DNA from: Stagnihabitans sp039932095
GTDB taxonomy: Bacteria; Pseudomonadota; Alphaproteobacteria; Rhodobacterales; Rhodobacteraceae
NCBI GenBank assembly: GCA_039932095.1
Contig: JBDTQR010000001.1
Coordinates: forward strand, 1-64,000
DNA: 64,000 bases
Direction of reading: 5' to 3'
The notes below the pieces were generated by a model. The model had not been told where the DNA came from. It worked only from the letters and a program-made list of their open reading frames with translations, and searched no databases. Positions 1-7,664 of the stretch are shown here, piece after piece; the first letter of the stretch is position 1; each line of letters opens with the position of its first letter. Position numbers and translations under genes: made by a program.

Positions 1-950
1 CCGTAAGCCACGGCAAGCTCCTCTTCGGCAGCGCCGGAATCCGGCGCATTGACCGACAGGATCAGCCGGTCTTCATCAAGCGAAAGCTTCACGGCGCGAG
101 AGCGTTCCGACGACACGGTGGCGACGCGGTCGACCGCTTTGGCGAACTCGGCAGCGTCGACTTCCAGCCGGCGGGTGTTGCCGGTGGGGATGACGCGGGT
201 GTAGTCGGGGAACGTGCCGTCGATGACTTTGGAGGTCAACTGGATGGCTGGGGTGGCGAAGCGGACCTTGGTTTCAGAGACCGAGACAGCGATTTCCGCC
301 TCATCATCATCGAGCAGTTTGCGCAACTCGTTGACCGTTTTGCGCGGCACGATCACGCCCGGCATTCCGGCGGCGTTTTCGGGCAGCGGCGCGTCGATTT
401 GGGCCAGACGGTGGCCGTCTGTGGCGACGCAGCGCAGGGTCGGACCGTCGGTGTTCTTGGCGACATGCATGTAGACGCCGTTCAGGTAATATCTTGTTTC
501 CTCAGTCGAAATCGCGAATTTCGCCTTGTCGAACAGCCGGCGCAGGACGGGGGCTGGGGCGGTGAAATTGGTGCTGTATTCGGACGATGCCATGACCGGG
601 AAATCTTCGCGCGGCAGGGTTGCCAGAGAGAAGGTCGAGCGTCCGGCGGCGATGGTCAGGCGGCCGGTGGCGGCGTCTTCGGTCAGCGAGATCAGGGCAC
701 CGTCGGGCAATTTGCGGACGATTTCGTGCAGCATCACCGCAGATACTGTGGTCGAACCGGCACGCTCTACCATGGCTGGGGCGCGGTCGACCACCTCGAT
801 ATCCAGATCGGTGGCGCGCAGGGAGACTTGCGACCCCTCGGCCTCGATCAGGACGTTGGCGAGGATCGGGATGGTGTTGCGACGTTCCACGACGGATTGG
901 GCCTGCGCCAGAGCTTTGAGCAAAGTTGCGCGTTCGATGCTGAGTTTCAT
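1..950 (-). CDS. dnaN: DNA polymerase III beta subunit (sliding clamp), C-terminus cut by window edge
   Basis: Sliding clamp that tethers the replicative polymerase to DNA. The reverse strand from the ATG at 948-950 reads MKLSIERATLLKALAQAQ, then the RRNTIPILANVLIEA segment and a TDLDIEV motif typical of DnaN N-terminal clamp domains. About 316 codons are present; roughly the last 55 residues expected for the family lie beyond position 1. It faces the same way as dnaA, and a monooxygenase gene on the opposite strand lies between them, which breaks the usual dnaA-dnaN adjacency. The next gene leftward would be expected to be recF, but it is not visible. Confidence 0.97.
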   Translation of the reverse strand, partial: MKLSIERATLLKALAQAQSVVERRNTIPILANVLIEAEGSQVSLRATDLDIEVVDRAPAMVERAGSTTVSAVMLHEIVRKLPDGALISLTEDAATGRLTIAAGRSTFSLATLPREDFPVMASSEYSTNFTAPAPVLRRLFDKAKFAISTEETRYYLNGVYMHVAKNTDGPTLRCVATDGHRLAQIDAPLPENAAGMPGVIVPRKTVNELRKLLDDDEAEIAVSVSETKVRFATPAIQLTSKVIDGTFPDYTRVIPTGNTRRLEVDAAEFAKAVDRVATVSSERSRAVKLSLDEDRLILSVNAPDSGAAEEELAVAY

Positions 951-1345
951 GGTCCTGGCCCCTTTTTCCCCCCGTTCGGGGAGGGTGAAGTTAGCGGATT
1001 TTCAAGGATTATCAAGGGCTTTAACGGAATGGAACCGCAAAAGCTAAGGGTTTGAGATCGCAGGGATAATTGCAGAAAGGTAAATCAGGGATGAACGGCC
1101 TACATTGCCACTACAATCGCCCTGCAAAGCCACTACACCACAGCAGAGGCGTCTTGCGCCACCAGGCAGGCAAGCGGACGCTGGCAGCCGCGAACAGGGC
1201 GGCGGGATTTGCGCCGGCTTTGGAGATTTGGAAGGGCCAACGCCTGTTCCCATGCTGATATGGTGACAAACGGGTTTCGTTCAAGAATTGCCCAAGGTCA
1301 GTTTTGGACCTAATTTCCCACCGTCAGCCGAAACGGGGGTCACCC
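951..1345. other. 395-bp divergent intergenic region between dnaN and the FAD monooxygenase gene
   Basis: This spacer must hold the promoters of both flanking genes. No convincing ORF was seen. Two exact copies of the 9-mer GCCACTACA occur at about 1108 and 1130 (22 bp apart), which could be an operator but may be chance. Next to dnaN there is a short GC-rich stem built from a C-run and a G-run (about 968-985). No DnaA box with the TTATCCACA consensus was found. Confidence 0.4.
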
Positions 1346-2845
1346 ATGCCAGAGCGGGATGTCGATGTCTTGATCGTGGGGGCCGGGCCGACCGGGTTGA
1401 TGCTGGCTGGAGAACTGGCCTTGGCCGGGGTCGATGTGGCCGTGGTCGAGCGGCGCGACACACAGGCGCTGGCCGGGTTGCGTGCCGGTGGGCTGCAGGC
1501 CCGGACGCTGGAGGTTCTGGATCAGCGCGGGATTGCCGGGCGCTTCATGGCCGAGGGGCAGGTTGTGCAGACCGCGGGTTTTGGCTTCAACCGGCTGGAC
1601 ATCAGCGATGTCCCGACACGGTTCAACCATGGACTGGGTCTGTGGCAAAGCCATATCGAACGGCTGCTGGCGGGCTGGGTGCAAGAGCTGGGCGTGCAGG
1701 TTCAGTATGGCCGTGAGGTGACGGGGTTTCGGCAGGGCGACGCTGGCGTCACGATCAGCTTGGGCGATACCGCGATCCGGGCGCGCTATCTGGTGGGCTG
1801 CGACGGCGGGCGCTCGGTCGTGCGCAAGGCGGCGGGGATCGTGTTTTCCGGCTGGGACGCGACGACCAGCAGCCTGCTGGCCGAGGTCGAGATGACGGAA
1901 ACCCCGGAACTTGGGGTACACCGCAGCGACCATGGTCTGTATTCGTTTGGCCGGGCAAATTACGAAATCCGGGATGGCGCGGTGGTTTATGCCGACACCG
2001 GGCCAATCGGGGTGATGCTGACCGAACCGCAGGTCGGGCAGGGTGAGCCGACGCTGGACGACCTGCGCCGGTTGCTGATCACCGTGTGCGGCACCGATTT
2101 TGGCGCGCATGGCCTGACGCGGATTTCGCGCTTTACCGACATGTGCCGCCAAGCCGAGACCTATCGCCAAGGCCGGGTGCTGTTGGCCGGGGATGCGGCA
2201 CATGTGCATTCGCCGCATGGCGGGCAGGGCTTGAACACCGGGGTGCAGGACGCGGTCAATCTGGGGTGGAAACTGGGGCTGGTGGTGAAGGGTGCAGCGC
2301 CCGACAGCCTGCTGGACAGCTATCACGCCGAGCGGCATCCGGTTGCAGCCCGGGTCATTCAGGGCACGATGGCGCAGGTCGCCCTTGGCCGGCCGGACGC
2401 GCGGACCCAGGCGCTGCGCGGGATCGTGGCCGACCTGTTGTCGATGGACGAGCCGCGCCGGGCCTATGGCGCGCGGCAATCCGGTCTGGACATACGTTAT
2501 GCCCTTGGCGGGACGCATCCGCTGGTGGGGCGTCGGATGCCTGATCTGGACCTGATGACGGACGATGGCCCGGAGCGGGTCTTTGCCATGCTGCATGCGG
2601 CGCTGCCGGTTCTTTTGACTCTGGGCGCGCCGGGTGGGTTTGACATCCGACCCTGGGCAGACCGGGTTCGGCTGGCCGAGGCCCGATATGACGGGCCGTG
2701 GGAACTGCCGGTGATCGGGGCAGTTGCGGCGCCGGCGGCGATTCTGATCCGGCCGGATGGTCATGTGGCCTGGGCCGGTGAGGTGCAGACCCCTGACCTT
2801 GGCGAAAGTCTGACGATGTGGTTCGGGCCGCCTGCAACGGGTTAG
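1346..2845 (+). CDS. FAD-dependent aromatic-ring monooxygenase (PHBH/MhpA/RdmE-like)
   Basis: Probable class A flavoprotein hydroxylase of 499 aa that would use NAD(P)H and O2 on an aromatic substrate. It shows the N-terminal Rossmann motif VGAGPTGLMLAG (about residues 9-20), the CDGGRSVVRK motif and the FAD ribityl motif GDAAHVHSPHGGQGLNTG, followed by a C-terminal extension as in MhpA/RdmE-type enzymes. The ATG at 1346 was chosen over an upstream TTG at 1304 because the Rossmann strand begins directly after it. It is monocistronic and sits between dnaN and dnaA on the opposite strand, an unusual insertion site. The substrate cannot be inferred from context. Confidence 0.85.
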   Translation: MPERDVDVLIVGAGPTGLMLAGELALAGVDVAVVERRDTQALAGLRAGGLQARTLEVLDQRGIAGRFMAEGQVVQTAGFGFNRLDISDVPTRFNHGLGLWQSHIERLLAGWVQELGVQVQYGREVTGFRQGDAGVTISLGDTAIRARYLVGCDGGRSVVRKAAGIVFSGWDATTSSLLAEVEMTETPELGVHRSDHGLYSFGRANYEIRDGAVVYADTGPIGVMLTEPQVGQGEPTLDDLRRLLITVCGTDFGAHGLTRISRFTDMCRQAETYRQGRVLLAGDAAHVHSPHGGQGLNTGVQDAVNLGWKLGLVVKGAAPDSLLDSYHAERHPVAARVIQGTMAQVALGRPDARTQALRGIVADLLSMDEPRRAYGARQSGLDIRYALGGTHPLVGRRMPDLDLMTDDGPERVFAMLHAALPVLLTLGAPGGFDIRPWADRVRLAEARYDGPWELPVIGAVAAPAAILIRPDGHVAWAGEVQTPDLGESLTMWFGPPATG

Positions 2846-2921
2846 CTGTGTTCGGCAAGCCGCACTGGATTGGACTGTTCGTCATAATTCCACATGTAGC
2901 TGTGCCGGGCCAGAACAGGAA

Positions 2922-2942
2922 CGCCCGGCGCGTTTCCGGGCG
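2922..2942. terminator. Stem-loop between convergent monooxygenase and dnaA genes
   Basis: A perfect 7-bp inverted repeat, CGCCCGG (2922-2928) and CCGGGCG (2936-2942), with a 7-nt loop lies in the 127-bp gap between the two convergent genes. There is no U-tract on either strand, so it is only a candidate bidirectional terminator or 3' end stabiliser. Confidence 0.4.
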
Positions 2943-2972
2943 AAGACTGAGGTGGTCGGGCCGTGAACCGGT

Positions 2973-4319
2973 TTAACCTTGCAGCAGGCGACGCAGCAAG
3001 GTGACGTCATCGGACAGCTGGCTGTCGGTCGACATCAACTCTTCAATCCGCTTCACGCCGTGCATGATCGTGGTGTGGTCGCGCCCGCCAAAGCGGCGGC
3101 CGATTTCCGGCAGGGAGCGCAGGGTCAATTGCTTGGCGAGATACATGGCCACCTGACGGGGACGCGCGATGTTGCGCAAGCGTTTCGGCCCGATCATGTC
3201 GGCGAGGCGGATGTTGTAATGTTCGGCGACCTTGCGCTGGATCTCTTCGATGGTCAGCTTGCGGTCCGACGCGCGCAGGATGTCGGCGAGGCAGTCCTGA
3301 GTCAGGTCCAGCGTGATTTCGCGGCCCACCAGCGAGGCAAAGGCGAAAAGGCGGGTCAGGGCGCCTTCCAGCACGCGCACGTTGGTGGTGATGCGGTGGG
3401 CGAGGAATTCCAGCACGCCGGGGGCCAGTTGCAGGCCCTTGTACTGAGTGCGGTAGTATTCGGCCTTGGTCTGCAGGATGCCGAGGCGGAGTTCATAGTC
3501 GGTCGGGTGCAGGTCGACCACGAGGCCGCATTGCAGGCGGGATTTGATGCGGTCTTCCATATCCTTGATCTCTCCCGGCGCGCGGTCGGCGGAAATCACG
3601 ATCTGTTTGTTCTGGTCGACCAGCACGTTGAAAGTGTGGAAGAATTCCTCTTGGGTCGAGTCCTTGCCAGCGATGAATTGCACGTCGTCGACCATCAAGA
3701 CGTCGACCGAACGGAAGATTTCCTTGAAATCCATGATCTGGCGATCGCGCAGGGCCTGAACGAAGCGATACATGAACTGTTCGGCGGAGAGATAGAGCAC
3801 GCGGAGTTGCGGCTGGCGTTCCTGCAATTCATGGGCGATGGCGTGCATCAAATGGGTCTTGCCGAGACCGACACCGCCATAGAGGAATAGCGGGTTGAAG
3901 GTGACAGGACCGCCCTCGGCGACGCGGCGGGCGGCGGCATGGGCCAGTTCGTTGGGCTTGCCGACGACAAAGCTGTCAAAGGTGAAGCGGGCGTCCAGCG
4001 GCGAACCAGGCAGATCTTCGGTAACACGGGGCGGGGTCTTGGCGGCGGGTTTGGCCGGGCGTGGTTCAGGCTGGGCCGCGCGGCTGACGGCGAATTCGAT
4101 GCGCCCGACATCCTGACCATGAGAATTCAGCTGCGACAGGATATGTTCGGAATAATTGCGCGAAACCCAATTGCCGAAAAACGTCGTCGGCACTTCGAAG
4201 CAGGCGACGCGGTTGTCCAGCGACGTCAGCTTCAGCGGTTCGATCCAGGTCGTGTAATTGTTCTTGCCGATATGATTGGCAAGATTTTCACGAACCTGTC
4301 CCCAAGTCTTGTTTGGCAT
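2973..4319 (-). CDS. dnaA: Chromosomal replication initiator DnaA
   Basis: AAA+ ATPase that melts the replication origin; 448 aa, normal length. Domain I spans about residues 1-80 (starts MPNKTWGQVRENLANHIG). A Pro/Ala/Lys-rich linker follows to about 105. Walker A GGVGLGKTH is at about 148-156, and Walker B with sensor residues (DDVQFIAGK) follows. The C-terminal helix-turn-helix carries the DnaA signature with GGRDHTTIMHGVKRI. The start has an SD-like AGGACGG upstream. A perfect 8-bp hairpin lies just 5' of the SD and a long inverted repeat further upstream, so leader-level regulation is possible. It is transcribed in the same direction as rpsT but 531 bp away. Confidence 0.98.
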   Translation of the reverse strand: MPNKTWGQVRENLANHIGKNNYTTWIEPLKLTSLDNRVACFEVPTTFFGNWVSRNYSEHILSQLNSHGQDVGRIEFAVSRAAQPEPRPAKPAAKTPPRVTEDLPGSPLDARFTFDSFVVGKPNELAHAAARRVAEGGPVTFNPLFLYGGVGLGKTHLMHAIAHELQERQPQLRVLYLSAEQFMYRFVQALRDRQIMDFKEIFRSVDVLMVDDVQFIAGKDSTQEEFFHTFNVLVDQNKQIVISADRAPGEIKDMEDRIKSRLQCGLVVDLHPTDYELRLGILQTKAEYYRTQYKGLQLAPGVLEFLAHRITTNVRVLEGALTRLFAFASLVGREITLDLTQDCLADILRASDRKLTIEEIQRKVAEHYNIRLADMIGPKRLRNIARPRQVAMYLAKQLTLRSLPEIGRRFGGRDHTTIMHGVKRIEELMSTDSQLSDDVTLLRRLLQG

Positions 4320-4342
4320 TTTTTATTCCGTCCTAGAGTCCG

Positions 4343-4362
4343 TTCCCAACGAAGGTTGGGAA
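4343..4362 (-). promoter_or_regulatory. Perfect hairpin in the dnaA mRNA leader
   Basis: TTCCCAAC (4343-4350) and GTTGGGAA (4355-4362) form a perfect 8-bp stem with a GAAG/CTTC loop, 23 nt upstream of the dnaA ATG and just 5' of the putative SD. A translational or RNA-stability role is inference. Confidence 0.5.
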
Positions 4363-4421
4363 ACATGCACTCAAACCACACCCCAAAGCGGGATCACGTC
4401 AGGTGGGTTGGACAAAGCGCA

Positions 4422-4459
4422 AACCTGACCGCCGGACCCGGTGGTCCGCTGGTCAGGTT
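4422..4459. repeat. 17-bp imperfect inverted repeat upstream of dnaA
   Basis: The left arm 4422-4438 and right arm 4443-4459 pair over 15 of 17 positions (AACCTGACC..CGGACC against its complement) around a 4-bp spacer CGGT. There is no T-tract on either side, so a classical terminator is unlikely; an operator or transcript structure in the dnaA control region is possible. Confidence 0.6.
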
Positions 4460-4615
4460 CGCGATCGCTCCGGACTGTTGCAATGGTTTGTCCCAGAATC
4501 GCCCCGGGTCCGCGCCATGCAAGTCAGCCACACCGGCCTTACGCCGGTATTTTCTGACAGCTTACTGATCTGCAACCGTTTTCCTGCGTTTATTTGCCGG
4601 CATGGCAGTGCTGGC

Positions 4616-4648
4616 ATCGCTGTTGTCTGGCGTCAGATCGCTGTTGTC
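4616..4648. repeat. 12-bp direct repeat with 21-bp period
   Basis: ATCGCTGTTGTC occurs exactly at 4616-4627 and 4637-4648. The 21-bp period is close to two helical turns, so a protein bound at both copies would face the same side. It lies about 300 bp upstream of dnaA and 200 bp downstream of rpsT. Confidence 0.5.
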
Positions 4649-4799
4649 CCCCAAGTCGGCGTGAATCGCTAAGAGACGGTAATCAGCCTCTGGCGATGAG
4701 ATCAACAGAACTTCTAACTTGACAGGCACGGTGTGTGAATCGAATCCCTGACCCTGTGCAAATGAGCAACGCTGGCCAAAATAGTCGCCGCAGCGCAGC

Positions 4800-4826
4800 A
4801 AAAAACGCGCCCTGGAGGGGGCGCGT
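4800..4826 (-). terminator. Rho-independent terminator of rpsT
   Basis: On the minus strand a GC-rich stem (CGCGCCC pairing with GGGCGCG, loop CCTCCA) is followed directly by a run of six T (complement of A4800-A4805). It sits 25 bp downstream of the rpsT stop. Confidence 0.85.
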
Positions 4827-4850
4827 CTGGTCAATTCCGATCAATTTGGA

Positions 4851-5129
4851 TCAGGCGGTCGCCGCAGCGCCCAGCTTGCCCACACGGTGGGTCAGGCGCG
4901 ACATTTTGCGGGCGACGGTGTTCTTGTGCAGAACGCCTTTGCTGACGCCACGGTCCAGTTCAGGCTGGACGGCGTGCAGCGCGGTCGCGGCAGCGGTCTG
5001 GTCGCCGGAGGCAAGCGCCTCTTCGACCTTGCGCAGGAAAGTGCGGATGCGCGAACGGCGAGCCTTGTTCACGGCATAGCGGGCCTCGGATTGGCGGGCG
5101 CGCTTCTTGGACTGGGCGGTATTTGCCAT
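4851..5129 (-). CDS. rpsT: 30S ribosomal protein S20
   Basis: Small-subunit primary 16S rRNA-binding protein of 92 aa, typical length. The sequence MANTAQSKKRARQSEARYA, the basic RSRIRTFLRKVEEAL helix and GVLHKNTVARKMSRL near the end are diagnostic of bS20. It is followed by a clear intrinsic terminator. Location upstream of dnaA in the same orientation is common in Rhodobacteraceae. Confidence 0.97.
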   Translation of the reverse strand: MANTAQSKKRARQSEARYAVNKARRSRIRTFLRKVEEALASGDQTAAATALHAVQPELDRGVSKGVLHKNTVARKMSRLTHRVGKLGAAATA

Positions 5130-5224
5130 AAGTTTCGGTTTCCGGTCTGGTCAGGTAATCTTGAAGCCGCGTCTTTAGGGCTGAGTCGGAGATTAGTCAA
5201 CCGCCAAACATCCGGCTTGTCGTT

Positions 5225-5998
5225 TCATTTGTCCTGAAAAACCGCCGGACGCTTGGCAAGGAAGGCGGCCATGCCCTCTTTCTGATCGTCGGTGGCAAAC
5301 ATCGCGTGGAACTGGCGGCGTTCATAAAGCAGTCCTTCGGACAATGGCATCTCTTGCGCCCGGTTCACCGCCTCTTTCGCGGCCATCATGGCGAGGGCGG
5401 ATTTCTGGGCGATGGTGTGGGCAACCTTCAGCGCCTCGGCCAGCAGATCGCTGGCAGGCAGGATGCGGGAGACGAGGCCGGCACGTTCGGCCTCCACCGC
5501 GTCCATCAGGCGGCCGGTCAGGTTCATTTCCATCGCCTTGGCCTTGCCGACAGCGCGGGTCAACCGCTGGGTGCCGCCCATGCCGGCGATCACGCCGATG
5601 TTGACTTCGGGTTGGCCGAATCTGGCGGTGTCGGAACACAGGATGAAATCGCACATCATTGCCAGTTCGCAGCCACCGCCGAGGCAATAGCCCGACACGG
5701 CGGCGATGATCGGCTTGCGAATCCGGTTGATGATCTGGGCCTCGCGGCCAAACAGGTCTTCGCGCAGCACCTCGGCATAGGTTTTGGTCTGCATCTCCTT
5801 GATGTCCGCCCCGGCAGCGAAGGCTTTTTCCGATCCGGTCAGCACGATGCAACGCACGGCGGGGTCGGCGTCAGCGGCGGTCAGGGCAGCGGCAAGGTCG
5901 CGCATCAGCTGCTGGTTCAGGGCATTCAGCGCCTCTGGCCGGTTCAGGCGGATCAGCAGGACCGGGCCGGTCGGTTCAAGGAGGAGGGTGTCGTACAT
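5225..5998 (-). CDS. Enoyl-CoA hydratase (crotonase family)
   Basis: Likely hydrates trans-2-enoyl-CoA in fatty-acid beta-oxidation; 257 aa. It has the crotonase oxyanion-hole segment AFAAGADIKEM and the CLGGGCELAMMCD stretch. Two acidic residues fall at the positions of the catalytic glutamates of short-chain enoyl-CoA hydratases (GGGCELAM and GQPEVNIG). The ATG at 5998 (MYDTLLLEPTG) was chosen over an upstream in-frame start that would extend into mutM. It begins only 4 bp after the mutM stop, so mutM and this gene are probably co-transcribed. Confidence 0.9.
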   Translation of the reverse strand: MYDTLLLEPTGPVLLIRLNRPEALNALNQQLMRDLAAALTAADADPAVRCIVLTGSEKAFAAGADIKEMQTKTYAEVLREDLFGREAQIINRIRKPIIAAVSGYCLGGGCELAMMCDFILCSDTARFGQPEVNIGVIAGMGGTQRLTRAVGKAKAMEMNLTGRLMDAVEAERAGLVSRILPASDLLAEALKVAHTIAQKSALAMMAAKEAVNRAQEMPLSEGLLYERRQFHAMFATDDQKEGMAAFLAKRPAVFQDK

Positions 5999-6002
5999 GC
6001 TG

Positions 6003-6839
6003 TCACCTCTGGCAGGACGGGCAATAGAACGACGAACGGCCCGATTGCACAAGGCGTTCTATCAGTGTGCCGCAGGTCAGGCAGGGCTGTCCGGCGCGGT
6101 CATAGACCCGGAAACGGTGCTGGAAATAGCCCAGTTCGCCGTCGGTCTGGCGGTAGTCTTTCAGGGAGGACCCCCCGGCCTCGATCGCCTCGGCCAGGAC
6201 TTCGCGGATCAAGGGGACCAAGGGCGCGGCGTCGGTGTCGGCGGCGAGTTTGGCGGGGTGGATCTGGGCGCGGTGCAGCACCTCGCAGACGTAGATATTG
6301 CCGAGACCCGCGATGATATGCTGGTCCAACAAAGCGGATTTGATCGGGGTTTTGCGGTTGTCGAGACGGGCGGCGAGATAGGTGTCATGGAAATCATTGC
6401 CGAGGGGTTCGGGGCCGAGTTGGGCGAGCAGCGGGTGGTCAGAGGCAGTGGCGGTGGCCATCAGGTCCATGGCACCGAAGCGGCGGGCGTCGTTGAAGGT
6501 GACCCTTGTTGCATTGGCCATGTGGAGGACGACATGGTCATGTTTCTGCGGTGCGGGATGGTCGTGGTGGAAGTCTCCGATCTGCTGGCCGGAAATCAGG
6601 ATGCGGCCAGACATGCCGAGATGGATCAGCAGGGTTTCGCCGGTCGAGAGATCGGCCAGGATGTATTTGGAACGGCGGCGCAGGGTCTGGACCGTGGCGC
6701 CCTCAAGTCGTCGCTGCATGTCCTGGGGCAAGGGGAAGCGCAGGTCGGGGCGGTTGATGTCGGCGCGGGTGATCTGTTGACCCTCCATCACCGGCAGAAG
6801 GCCACGGCGGACGGTTTCGACTTCGGGCAGTTCAGGCAT
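6003..6839 (-). CDS. mutM: Formamidopyrimidine-DNA glycosylase (Fpg)
   Basis: Bifunctional base-excision repair glycosylase/AP lyase for 8-oxoguanine and related lesions; 278 aa. The N-terminus MPELPEVETVRRGL supplies the catalytic proline and glutamate after Met removal, LGMSGR is the conserved loop, and the C-terminus holds a CxxC...CxxC zinc finger (CLTC, CPSC). It is divergent from ubiE across 83 bp, an arrangement shared by many alphaproteobacteria, and precedes the crotonase gene. Confidence 0.97.
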   Translation of the reverse strand: MPELPEVETVRRGLLPVMEGQQITRADINRPDLRFPLPQDMQRRLEGATVQTLRRRSKYILADLSTGETLLIHLGMSGRILISGQQIGDFHHDHPAPQKHDHVVLHMANATRVTFNDARRFGAMDLMATATASDHPLLAQLGPEPLGNDFHDTYLAARLDNRKTPIKSALLDQHIIAGLGNIYVCEVLHRAQIHPAKLAADTDAAPLVPLIREVLAEAIEAGGSSLKDYRQTDGELGYFQHRFRVYDRAGQPCLTCGTLIERLVQSGRSSFYCPSCQR

Positions 6840-6922
6840 GTCGGTCCCATGACAGAAGGGCGCATTGCAGCTTTGGCTTGTCGCCGTATAAGGGTGCGGA
6901 CACCAGAGGGCGACAAGAGATT

Positions 6923-7663
6923 ATGAGTGAGACCACACATTTCGGCAACCGGACGGTGCCAGAGGCTGACAAGGCCGGGATGGTGCATGGCGTGTTCACA
7001 AAGGTGGCCAGCAAGTACGACATCATGAACGATCTGATGTCGGGCGGGGTGCACCGGCTGTGGAAAGACGCGATGATGGACTGGCTGGCCCCGCGTCCGG
7101 GGCAGCGGCTGCTGGATGTGGCGGGCGGGACGGGCGATGTGGCGTTCCGGTTTCTGAAGCGGGCGGCGGGATCAACGGCGGTTGTGCTGGACATGACCGA
7201 GGGGATGCTGGTCGCCGGTCGGCAGCGGGCCGAGGCTGACAAGATGGCCGACAGGCTCGATTGGGTGGTGGGTGATGCGATGGCGCTGCCGTTTGCGGAC
7301 CGGAGTTTTGACGTTTACACCATCAGTTTCGGCATCAGGAATGTAACCCGGATTGGCGATGCGTTGGCCGAGGCGTTCCGGGTGCTGCGGCCCGGTGGCC
7401 GGTTGATGGTCCTGGAGTTCAGCCAGATCCCGAATGAGATGTTGCAGAAGGCCTATGACCTTTATTCGTTCAACGTCATTCCGGTGATGGGTCAGGTCGT
7501 GGCGGGGGATCGAGAAAGCTATCAGTATCTGGTGGAATCGATCCGCAAATTCCCCGATCAGGAGACATTTGCCGCGATGATCCGTCAGGCAGGGTTCGGG
7601 CAGGTGTCGTATCGCAACCTGACGATGGGTGTCGCGGCGCTGCATTCCGGCTGGAAGATCTAG
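6923..7663 (+). CDS. ubiE: Ubiquinone biosynthesis C-methyltransferase UbiE
   Basis: SAM-dependent methylase of the benzoquinol ring in ubiquinone (or menaquinone) synthesis; 246 aa. SAM motif I DVAGGTGD is at about 65-72, FAxVAxxYDxMNDLMSxGxHRLWK is conserved near residues 25-48, and the protein ends GVAALHSGWKI as usual for UbiE. The ATG at 6923 was preferred to a TTG at 6878, which would add a non-homologous leader. ubiB begins one base after its stop, so the two are one operon. Confidence 0.96.
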   Translation: MSETTHFGNRTVPEADKAGMVHGVFTKVASKYDIMNDLMSGGVHRLWKDAMMDWLAPRPGQRLLDVAGGTGDVAFRFLKRAAGSTAVVLDMTEGMLVAGRQRAEADKMADRLDWVVGDAMALPFADRSFDVYTISFGIRNVTRIGDALAEAFRVLRPGGRLMVLEFSQIPNEMLQKAYDLYSFNVIPVMGQVVAGDRESYQYLVESIRKFPDQETFAAMIRQAGFGQVSYRNLTMGVAALHSGWKI

Positions 7664-7664
7664 G

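Larger units (their letters stand above)
4320..4850. other. 531-bp dnaA-rpsT intergenic region with repeats and GANTC sites
   Basis: Reading toward dnaA (minus strand) it holds, in order: the rpsT terminator, a 12-bp direct repeat with a 21-bp period, a 6-bp stem-loop (4532-4548), a 17-bp imperfect inverted repeat and an 8-bp leader hairpin. Five GANTC sites (starts 4336, 4496, 4663, 4737, 4742) are potential CcrM methylation targets. No consensus DnaA boxes or AT-rich unwinding element were seen, so an oriC call is not supported. A minus-strand frame across 4562-4834 looks non-coding. Confidence 0.6.

Noticed and set aside
1340..2764. 474-codon open frame antisense to the FAD monooxygenase
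   Set aside because: The plus-strand frame has full FAD-binding motifs; the antisense translation is low-complexity His/Arg/Pro-rich.
4562..4834. Possible small gene between dnaA and rpsT on the minus strand
   Set aside because: It runs through the rpsT terminator, has no SD and no recognisable domain.
4320..4850. Origin of replication next to dnaA
   Set aside because: No TTATCCACA-type DnaA boxes or AT-rich unwinding region were found; many Rhodobacteraceae place oriC away from dnaA.
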